Shown here: piece after piece, positions 7,037-12,145 of the stretch
Numbering within the stretch: position 1 is the stretch's first letter
Layout: every line of letters starts with the position of its first letter
Assembly: GCA_937891245.1 (NCBI GenBank)
Contig: CALAGB010000380.1
Span: 1 to 12,145, forward strand
DNA from: an uncultured Thermomicrobiales bacterium
GTDB taxonomy: Bacteria > Chloroflexota > Chloroflexia > Thermomicrobiales > Thermomicrobiaceae
Direction of reading: 5' to 3'
Length of the DNA: 12,145 bases
Program-made: the position numbers and the translations under genes
Notes under the pieces: generated by a model
What the model saw: only the letters and a program-made list of their open reading frames with translations
What the model was told of the DNA's origin: nothing
Databases searched by the model: none

Positions 7037-7117
7037 AGTCTAGTGGCCGAACCGCCGGCGGCCATGAGCGTTGCCCCCCTCGCACGTCAGGAAGAATCCC
7101 CCGCCGCAACTAGGGGT
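7037..7117 (-). promoter_or_regulatory. Predicted promoter/operator module upstream of VWA-tadC
   Basis: Read on the minus strand, this gap holds ACCCCTAG (7117-7110), TCTTCC (7095-7090), CTCAT (7068-7064) and CTAGACTGAA (7043-7034). All recur upstream of cpaB. Within the upstream pair and within the downstream pair the spacing is identical at both sites; between the pairs it differs by two bases. TAGACT fits a -10 hexamer (TAnnnT) and CTCAT overlaps the expected -35 position, about 40 bp before the GTG start. ACCCCTAG, facing GGGGG nine to ten bases on, could be an activator site. Promoter assignment is inference. Confidence 0.45.
7045..7063 (-). repeat. GC-rich inverted repeat just upstream of the predicted -10 of VWA-tadC
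   Basis: Arms GGCCG and CGGCC flank nine bases that include the self-complementary CCGCCGGCGG. No T-run follows. It occupies the spacer of the proposed promoter and is absent from the matching module upstream of cpaB, so it may end tadB transcription weakly, modulate the promoter, or be incidental. Confidence 0.3.
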
Positions 7118-7128
7118 TCTCCTCGAAG

Positions 7129-8109
7129 CTACACGTTGATCCGTAGGATGCGGCGGGTGACCAGATTTCCAATGACGATCATCACGACGCCAAGCCCCGC
7201 GATAATGCGCTGGGGACCGGGCTGAAAGATCTGAGACATGTACTCGCGGTTGATGAGCAACAGCATCACGACCATGAAGAACGGTATGCCAGTAATGAGC
7301 CAGCCGGTCATGCTTTGTTGTGCGGTCAGTGTTTTGATGTCGCCACGAATCCGCTGACGGTCACGAACCGTCTCGCTCAACGTGCGGAGCACCGCCGCCA
7401 GATTTCCACCAACCCGAAACTGCACGCTGACAGCGCTCACCAGCATCCCGACATCGTCACTCGGCACGCGCTCATACATCCCGTTGAAAGCGTCCTCGTA
7501 CGACATGCCGAGACTCGCATCGCGCAGTACCCGGCTGAATTCGGTCGAAAGTGGCGCGGGCATCTCCCGGCTGACTAGCTCGACAGCCGCCGTCAGGCTC
7601 GAGCCTGATTCGAGGCCGCCAACCATGATGTCGAGTCCATCCGCGAACAACTTCTCGAAGGCGTCGAGGCGCTTGCGCTGCCGGAAGGCGACGTACGGTG
7701 GGGCAAGCATGTAGCAGCCGACAAATCCTCCGACGCCACCGACCAGAAATGGAATCGTGCCTGCGCCACGCAACAGGGTGCTGCCGAGCAGCGCCCCGAC
7801 CAGCGCCAGGATGAGCCGGATGAGGAAGAACTGCGTCGGTTTGACGTTCAATCCGGCGCGCACAAGGTCGATCCGCGTCGCCTGCACGTAGTCACGACGC
7901 GCGATTGCGTGATTCAGCCGCGTAGTCAGCGTCTCCTTCCAGCCGGCCTTCGGCTCGTCGACCGCTACGCTATCGATGGTGTGAAATCGGCCGATGAAGT
8001 GCGCCAACCGTACTTCGCGCGAGCGCGCGGCGAGACGCAGCACCATACTCACCGCAACCAACAGGACCGCACCGGAGACCATAACAGCGACGACGATCGG
8101 CTGATCCAT
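7129..8109 (-). CDS. tadB: Tad pilus inner-membrane platform protein TadB
   Basis: The product has 326 residues, normal for TadB. A membrane helix at 5-25 is followed by a basic cytoplasmic region, two helices near 94-112 and 117-136, the T2SSF domain (about 150-288) with 'FADGLDIMVGGLESGSSLTA' (155-174), and closing helices near 268-287 and 302-318. In Tad systems TadB pairs with TadC to form the membrane platform on which the TadA ATPase acts. The position directly after tadA separates it from TadC, which is the VWA fusion downstream. The ATG at 8109 is preceded by AGGAGAG, which overlaps the tadA stop; the gap between the two genes is 11 bp, so co-translation is likely. No odd features. 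Confidence 0.93.
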   Translation of the reverse strand: MDQPIVVAVMVSGAVLLVAVSMVLRLAARSREVRLAHFIGRFHTIDSVAVDEPKAGWKETLTTRLNHAIARRDYVQATRIDLVRAGLNVKPTQFFLIRLILALVGALLGSTLLRGAGTIPFLVGGVGGFVGCYMLAPPYVAFRQRKRLDAFEKLFADGLDIMVGGLESGSSLTAAVELVSREMPAPLSTEFSRVLRDASLGMSYEDAFNGMYERVPSDDVGMLVSAVSVQFRVGGNLAAVLRTLSETVRDRQRIRGDIKTLTAQQSMTGWLITGIPFFMVVMLLLINREYMSQIFQPGPQRIIAGLGVVMIVIGNLVTRRILRINV

Positions 8110-8120
8110 ATCGCGCTCTC

Positions 8121-9539
8121 CTAGGTTCGTCGAACAACACGGACGCCTTCGTCGACGACGTAGTCGTTCGTTCCGAAAACGGTCGAATGCAGGCGGATGC
8201 CGAGCGCCTCCAGCTTGGGAAGGAATCGTGGACGCAGCCCGACCGGTTGCAGCGACCCGAGTGCGCGCCGCTGTTCGACCCCGGTTTGTTGGAAGACGAA
8301 GAGGTCCTGCAACGTAACGACATCTCCCTCCATCCCCTGAACCTCGCTCACGCGAACGACCTTGCGCGTGCCATCCTGCATCCGTTCCTGATGGACTACG
8401 AGGTCGAGTGCCGCGACGATCTGCTCGCGAATCGCCCGCAGCGGCAACTCGGTGCCGGCCATCAAGACCATCGTTTCCAGGCGGGCAAGCGCATCGCGCG
8501 GGCTGTTGGAGTGGACGGTGGTCATCGAACCATCATGGCCGGTATTCATCGCCTGCAACATGTCGAGCGCTTCGGAACCGCGGACCTCACCGACGATGAT
8601 GCGATCGGGCCGCATACGCAACGAGTTGATAACGAGGTCGCGGATCGTCACCTCTCCCTTCCCCTCGATGTTCGGTGGACGCTTTTCCAGCCGCACCACA
8701 TGCCGTTGCTGCAACTGCAACTCTGCCGCATCCTCGATCGTCACGATCCGCTCGGTGCTCGGAATGAAAGAGGAGAGCACGTTGAGCAACGTCGTCTTCC
8801 CCGAACCGGTGCCGCCGGAGAGCAGGATATTCAACCGACCGCGGACGCACGCCTGCATGAACTCGACGAACTCGGGGGAGATCGTGCCGAACCCCACGAG
8901 ATCGGCCACCTTCAGTGGATCTCGTGAGAATTTTCGGATGGTCATCGTTGGACCCAGCAGAGAGAGCGGCGGGATAATGGCATTGACGCGCGAACCGTCG
9001 GGCAAACGCGCGTCCACCATCGGCGAGCTTTCATCACAGCGCCGGCCGAGTGGGGCGATGATCCGATCGATGATGCGCTTCACGTGGTCGTCGTTGTCGA
9101 ACTTGACGTCCGTTTCGTAGAGCAGGCCATCTCGCTCGATGTACACCTGATCGGGTCCGTTCACCATCACTTCGGTGATGGTGTCATCGCTGAGCAACGG
9201 ATCGATCGGTCCATACGAGGTGATGTCGGCAATCACCGCATCAAGTAAGCGATTCCGCTCGACGCGGGGCAGCGGCACTTCCTCACCGGCCAGCGCGACA
9301 TTGAAGACCTCTTCGATCTGCCGGCGAATGCGGGTCGTATCACTTTGAATTCCCGGGTCGAGTTCGACAATCACCCGTTGGAGCAGGCGCCCTCGGAGCT
9401 GTTGCAGGTCGGCCCGGAGCGTCGAGACGACCGCGGTTTGTGATTCGGCCGGAGGAACGACGCCGGCATCCGGTCTCTTCAGTTCGTCCGCCGGTGTGGG
9501 GCGTGGCACTGTGTAACGTGAGGCAACGGAAAAGGTCAT
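8121..9539 (-). CDS. tadA: Tad/CpaF-family secretion ATPase
   Basis: The product has 472 residues and belongs to the PilT/VirB11 ATPase superfamily, CpaF/TadA branch. It is cytoplasmic and hexameric in relatives, and powers Flp pilus assembly. Motifs in order: Walker A 'GGTGSGKTT' (242-250), Asp box 'IVTIEDAAEL' (265-274) with Glu269-Asp270, Walker B 'RIIVGEVRG' (313-321) and His box 'TGHDGSMTTVHSNS' (333-346). All key residues look intact. An N-terminal domain (about 40-200) includes 'YGPIDPLLSDDTITEVMVNG' (109-128), typical of CpaF. The C-terminal 60 residues, after 'LQDLFVFQQTG', end in a segment usual for this branch. The ATG at 9539 has GAGGAG about 6 bases before it. It starts 29 bp after tadZ and ends 11 bp before tadB. 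Confidence 0.96.
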   Translation of the reverse strand: MTFSVASRYTVPRPTPADELKRPDAGVVPPAESQTAVVSTLRADLQQLRGRLLQRVIVELDPGIQSDTTRIRRQIEEVFNVALAGEEVPLPRVERNRLLDAVIADITSYGPIDPLLSDDTITEVMVNGPDQVYIERDGLLYETDVKFDNDDHVKRIIDRIIAPLGRRCDESSPMVDARLPDGSRVNAIIPPLSLLGPTMTIRKFSRDPLKVADLVGFGTISPEFVEFMQACVRGRLNILLSGGTGSGKTTLLNVLSSFIPSTERIVTIEDAAELQLQQRHVVRLEKRPPNIEGKGEVTIRDLVINSLRMRPDRIIVGEVRGSEALDMLQAMNTGHDGSMTTVHSNSPRDALARLETMVLMAGTELPLRAIREQIVAALDLVVHQERMQDGTRKVVRVSEVQGMEGDVVTLQDLFVFQQTGVEQRRALGSLQPVGLRPRFLPKLEALGIRLHSTVFGTNDYVVDEGVRVVRRT

Positions 9540-9568
9540 CGATTGCTCCTCGCAACGGGGCGCCGCCC

Positions 9569-10915
9569 CTAACGACCGAACCGAATCCGTGAGAGCAGGC
9601 GGCGCTGCGGTTGGGTCGTCACCTCGACGGCGCGCTCCGGAGTCGCTGCAATGGCCGGATCACCGGCAAGGTTCAGTTGTCGGATTGGTAACGGCGCGAC
9701 CGTTCGACTGTTGTTCTCGGAGCGCGCTTCGGTTGCCGGGTGTTGGTTGCGCTTCAGCTTGCGCGCCGACAACCCAGTGATCAATTCGGTCAACGACCAG
9801 ATGCCGCCGGCGAACCGGCTCCGACGTTGTCCGATGACCGGCTCACCGGCATTCATCGCCGCGGGGACGGTGCGGCCGTCGCTCCCGATGGTCACGCTGA
9901 TCGGAGCGTGGAGATGGGATTCGATGTCACCATCACCGATCGCGCCACGGCTCTTGCCGCGATTGAGGACGAGGTTGACCTTGTTGCGATAGCCGAAATC
10001 CCCGGCCAATCGCAGAAAGCGCGCGGCGTTTTTCAGCGACGGCAGCTCGGGCGTCGTAATAAGCAGAATTCGATCGGATTCTTCGAGTGCCGCCGATGTG
10101 ACGGAATCGGGGAGCGAGCACGTATCGACGATGATGTAGTCGAACTGCTGGCGCATGACCTTCAGAATACGCGCGATATGTTCCCCCTCGATAACCTGAG
10201 CGCGCACGAAGTCGTCTGGTGCCAGAAAGACCCGGAGACCGCTGGCGTGATGCACCGCGGCGCGGTCGAGAAAGTCGCGGTCGAGCTCCTGCAAATGCGG
10301 CGTCAGATCGGCGAGGCTGCTGCGCGACATGAGGTTCAAGCTCGCCGCGACATCGCCGGAATAGAGATTTGCGTCGACGAGCGCCACTCGCCGCCGGGTC
10401 GCCTGCAGGGTCGCGATCGCCAGGTTGACGGCGATCACGGTGGCACCAACGCCGCCCTTCGCCCCATGCACGGCGATTACCTGCCCCTGCTCGACCTCAA
10501 CGCCGAACTCCTTGGCCAGCGCGGCGCGTCGTCGCCGGTCACGCTCGAGGATACCGACCAGCGTATCGACCAGCTCATCACGCTCAACATCGGTCGGAAG
10601 CACCGTCCGCGCGCCGGCAAGGAGCACTTCACGGGCGCTGTCCGCCTGCTCCGTTGCCAGCAACACGACGATCGGTTTGCCATCCGATGCCGCATCGAGT
10701 CGCTCGACAACAGCGGGCAACCGGACTCCGGTGAGCGTCACCAGCAGGATATCCGGCAACAGGCTACGCACCTGCCGCAGTGCGTCGTCGAGATCATGGG
10801 CCGCGACGCTGAGATCGATATTCTCGTCGCGCAGAAGTGCGCGCAGCCGTTCGGCCTGGCCCTGGCCATCCTCCAGCAAGAGAAGACGCACCCTGCTCCC
10901 CGAGTTACCGCTCAT
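9569..10915 (-). CDS. tadZ: Pilus assembly ATPase TadZ/CpaE with degenerate receiver domain
   Basis: The product has 448 residues from the ATG at 10915. Residues 8-125 form a receiver-like domain ('RVRLLLLEDG' onward) in which the phosphoacceptor aspartate is replaced: 'LPDILLVTLTG' has Thr60 there and the conserved lysine is also absent, so phosphorylation is not expected. Residues 145-370 are a ParA/MinD-type ATPase: deviant Walker A 'GAKGGVGAT' (151-159) keeps the signature Lys153 but has Ala for the second lysine, as is common in CpaE; 'VALVDANLYSGDVA' (177-190) and 'FDYIIVDT' (258-265) follow. The last 70 residues are basic and disordered, ending RIRFGR, perhaps a membrane or protein tether. 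In Caulobacter and Aggregatibacter such proteins position the pilus machine at the pole. An earlier in-frame TTG (10954) and ATG (10951) lack a ribosome binding site. It lies 57 bp after cpaB. Confidence 0.92.
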   Translation of the reverse strand: MSGNSGSRVRLLLLEDGQGQAERLRALLRDENIDLSVAAHDLDDALRQVRSLLPDILLVTLTGVRLPAVVERLDAASDGKPIVVLLATEQADSAREVLLAGARTVLPTDVERDELVDTLVGILERDRRRRAALAKEFGVEVEQGQVIAVHGAKGGVGATVIAVNLAIATLQATRRRVALVDANLYSGDVAASLNLMSRSSLADLTPHLQELDRDFLDRAAVHHASGLRVFLAPDDFVRAQVIEGEHIARILKVMRQQFDYIIVDTCSLPDSVTSAALEESDRILLITTPELPSLKNAARFLRLAGDFGYRNKVNLVLNRGKSRGAIGDGDIESHLHAPISVTIGSDGRTVPAAMNAGEPVIGQRRSRFAGGIWSLTELITGLSARKLKRNQHPATEARSENNSRTVAPLPIRQLNLAGDPAIAATPERAVEVTTQPQRRLLSRIRFGR

Positions 10916-10923
10916 CGTGGCGT

Positions 10924-10933
10924 TCCTTTCCTC
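10924..10933 (-). promoter_or_regulatory. Ribosome binding site deciding the tadZ start at 10915
   Basis: GAGGAAAGGA on the minus strand lies 8 bases before the ATG at 10915. The earlier in-frame TTG/ATG pair at 10954-10951 has no such site, so the shorter protein that begins MSGNSG is preferred. Confidence 0.6.
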
Positions 10934-10972
10934 ATACGCGGCGAGCTTCATCAATCGAGAATCGTGGCGCGT

Positions 10973-11800
10973 CTACGGAAGCGGTCCCGGACGCTGGAAG
11001 TTGAACCGGCCGAAGAGACGATCGATGGTGACGGGATCGGTCGTGACCGGTTGGGTATCACCCGGAGCGCGCAACGCAAGATCAACCACGCCGCCCGAAT
11101 CTTTGGCGTATTTGAGGACGAGCGCGTCCTGCGGGTTGACGGAAACGATCACCGCGCCCTTGGCGGCGTTGTTGGTACTGCCGGCTGTCGTCGCGCTGGA
11201 GCCACCATCGCCCGAATCACTGGCGGCTTCACCCACCGCGAGCACTTCGACGTTTTGGAGCGTCGTCTGCGTGACCGGATTCTTGACGTTGGCGCCTGCA
11301 TCCGGTGGCGTCGCCGCGCCCTCGGCGGTATCGAGTTTGATCTCGACGAGATCGATCGTGAGCAGGATATCGACATGATCGCCCGCTTTGATGGCGCCAT
11401 TGCTACTCATCAAATCGGTCATCGGCAGCGCGACGGCTTCCATGCCCGCGGGAACCGAGAGCGACAGATTGCCGGCACGCAACGTTTCGGAAAGCTGGTT
11501 GGACAGAACGATCTGGCCCTTTGTGATCTGTGTGGTGGTGAATTTCCCGATCGCGTCATCCGGTGAAGCAATCGCGCCATGAGGAACGAAATCGGTCGGG
11601 AAGGCCTGCATCGTCAGGCCATCGGCGGTGACGGCCGAGCCGTCGGGGATGTCCCGGGACGCCATCACTACCAGGACTTGCGGTACCTGCGCGGTACGAT
11701 CGGCTTTGGCCTGACGCGCCATGGCGAAGACACCCAGACCAGCCGCGAGCGCGAGCGCGATGCCGACCATCATGATTATTGTCGCTGCCCGTTTCCGCAT
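10973..11800 (-). CDS. cpaB: Flp pilus assembly protein CpaB/RcpC (SAF domain)
   Basis: The product has 275 residues. A membrane helix at 7-28 anchors an extracytoplasmic part. Residues 41-103 form a SAF domain ('VLVVMASRDIPDGSAVTADG', 42-61, to 'ITKGQIVLSNQL', 92-103), followed by the RcpC/CpaB domain ('LSVPAGMEAVALPM', 114-127; 'IKAGDHVDILLT', 137-148). A Gly/Ser/Thr/Ala-rich insert at about 190-215 is probably a flexible loop. In Gram-negatives CpaB/RcpC works with the outer-membrane secretin CpaC/RcpA; no secretin gene is in this window, so here it may help the pilus cross the cell wall instead. The ATG at 11800 has GGAGGA about 5 bases before it. It opens the cpaB-tadZ-tadA-tadB unit and is preceded by a predicted promoter module. 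Confidence 0.92.
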   Translation of the reverse strand: MRKRAATIIMMVGIALALAAGLGVFAMARQAKADRTAQVPQVLVVMASRDIPDGSAVTADGLTMQAFPTDFVPHGAIASPDDAIGKFTTTQITKGQIVLSNQLSETLRAGNLSLSVPAGMEAVALPMTDLMSSNGAIKAGDHVDILLTIDLVEIKLDTAEGAATPPDAGANVKNPVTQTTLQNVEVLAVGEAASDSGDGGSSATTAGSTNNAAKGAVIVSVNPQDALVLKYAKDSGGVVDLALRAPGDTQPVTTDPVTIDRLFGRFNFQRPGPLP

Positions 11801-11848
11801 CCCGTTCCTCCGTACTTCCGAACGATCGACGGTGCGCCCGCCTCTGGC

Positions 11849-11934
11849 TTCAGTCTAGGGATGAGTCCTGTCGCTGTGATGAGTGCCTTCCGCCAGCGCT
11901 CGAGGGGGAAGATCGCCCCCAGCACGCTAGGGGT
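11849..11934 (-). promoter_or_regulatory. Predicted promoter/operator module upstream of cpaB
   Basis: Read on the minus strand: ACCCCTAG (11934-11927) with GGGGG nine bases on, TCTTCC (11912-11907), CTCAT (11883-11879) and CTAGACTGAA (11858-11849). The same four elements occur in the same order upstream of VWA-tadC. TAGACT would be the -10, about 52 bp before the cpaB ATG, and a 4-of-6 -35 match (ATCACA) sits 17 bp before it. Regulator unknown; TTACCCCT resembles half-sites of NarL/LuxR-type regulators, which is only a suggestion. Confidence 0.45.
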
Positions 11935-11987
11935 AATTCCCACCCCGCAGTTGCTGAACCGTCGTTGACATGCGGAACTGCTCGACA

Positions 11988-12145
11988 TTAGGAACCAAGA
12001 CGCACCACGTTGCCGAAGATACCGGGCCCCAACGTGCCGAAAGCCGGGCAGTTCTGCGGAACATAGTTCGGAGGATCGGCCGGGCTGATCACGAGTCCGA
12101 TGACTTCCGAGCTATTCCATCCGGGTGGGTTGCTATAAATCCGAA
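11988..12145 (-). CDS. C-terminal end of an unidentified protein upstream of cpaB (5' end beyond the window)
   Basis: The minus strand has an open frame of 51 codons entering from the window edge (first full codon at 12143) and ending with TAA at 11988. The visible tail includes 'IYSNPPGWNSSEVIGLVISP' and ends 'GNVVRLGS'. It contains one Cys and several Asn/Pro/Gly residues, which is more like an extracytoplasmic domain than a cytosolic enzyme. Codon third positions are mostly G or C, as in the neighbouring genes, and the other two frames have stops, so it is probably real coding sequence. Genes next to cpaB in Tad loci are often TadE/TadG-type pseudopilins or the Flp pilin; a TadG-like protein is possible, but nothing visible identifies it. 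Confidence 0.6.
   Translation of the reverse strand, partial: RIYSNPPGWNSSEVIGLVISPADPPNYVPQNCPAFGTLGPGIFGNVVRLGS

Noticed and set aside
7023..7097. Inverted 7-mers ATTCTTC and GAAGAAT on either side of the VWA-tadC promoter region
   Set aside because: The arms are 61 bases apart and short; one arm overlaps the shared TCTTCC element and the other is not matched upstream of cpaB, so chance is likely.
6998..7128. A strong tadB terminator in the 131-bp gap
   Set aside because: The GC-rich inverted repeat there has no following T-run on the minus strand, so read-through from tadB into VWA-tadC remains possible.
9740..11566. A 608-codon open frame on the plus strand opposite cpaB and tadZ
   Set aside because: It is antisense to two genes with clear motifs, crosses their intergenic gap, has no recognisable domain, and is rich in Arg/His/Gln/Asp as expected for the complement of GC-rich coding DNA.
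11776..11988. A 70-codon minus-strand frame from a TAATG overlap with the partial upstream gene to inside cpaB
   Set aside because: The TAATG junction is suggestive, but there is no ribosome binding site, the product has no recognisable feature, it overlaps the cpaB start by 25 bases, and it spans the motif module shared with VWA-tadC, which is better explained as regulatory DNA.

Overview
The window looks like a piece of a moderately GC-rich (roughly 60% G+C by eye) chromosome from a Chloroflexota bacterium, plausibly a Thermomicrobia-like lineage. The phylum call rests on three things: a Tad pilus set with no secretin gene in view, lipoproteins with Thr-Pro-rich linkers, and a C-terminal 'FERRALSF...HYYRWRY' motif typical of secreted Chloroflexota proteins. 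The phylum is an inference; the class is a guess. Every convincing gene is on the minus strand, so gene order runs from high to low coordinates.

Right end (12145 to about 7129): the tail of an unidentified protein (11988-12145) is followed by a regulatory gap and then a compact Tad/Flp pilus assembly operon: cpaB/rcpC (SAF-domain protein), tadZ/cpaE (receiver-like plus ParA/MinD-type ATPase), tadA/cpaF (secretion ATPase) and tadB (inner-membrane platform). Gaps inside this operon are 11 to 57 bp.

Middle (6997 to 2337): after a 131-bp gap a second transcription unit appears to start. It begins with an unusual fusion of a secreted von Willebrand factor A domain to TadC. A possible 26-codon small ORF follows, then an orphan DnaB-C/RecA-like ATPase without the DnaB N-terminal domain, a full A24 prepilin peptidase, and a lipoprotein that overlaps the peptidase by one base (TGATG). 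A second lipoprotein (1243-2295) follows after 41 bp. The gaps upstream of cpaB and of the VWA-TadC gene share a two-block motif layout (ACCCCTAG + TCTTCC, then CTCAT + CTAGACTGAA) with nearly identical spacing, suggesting the two units are co-regulated.

Left end (1242 to 1): a 552-bp stretch without a convincing gene, holding one terminator-like inverted repeat, separates the pilus region from the 5' part of prpB (methylisocitrate lyase, methylcitrate cycle), which runs off the window.

Together the genes suggest a Tad-type pilus or secretion machine for a cell envelope that may lack an outer membrane: TadA powers it, TadB and VWA-TadC form the membrane platform, TadZ positions it, CpaB acts outside the membrane, the peptidase matures prepilins, and two lipoproteins may be surface accessories. 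The Flp pilin gene is not in the window. No tRNA, rRNA, CRISPR array or mobile element was seen.
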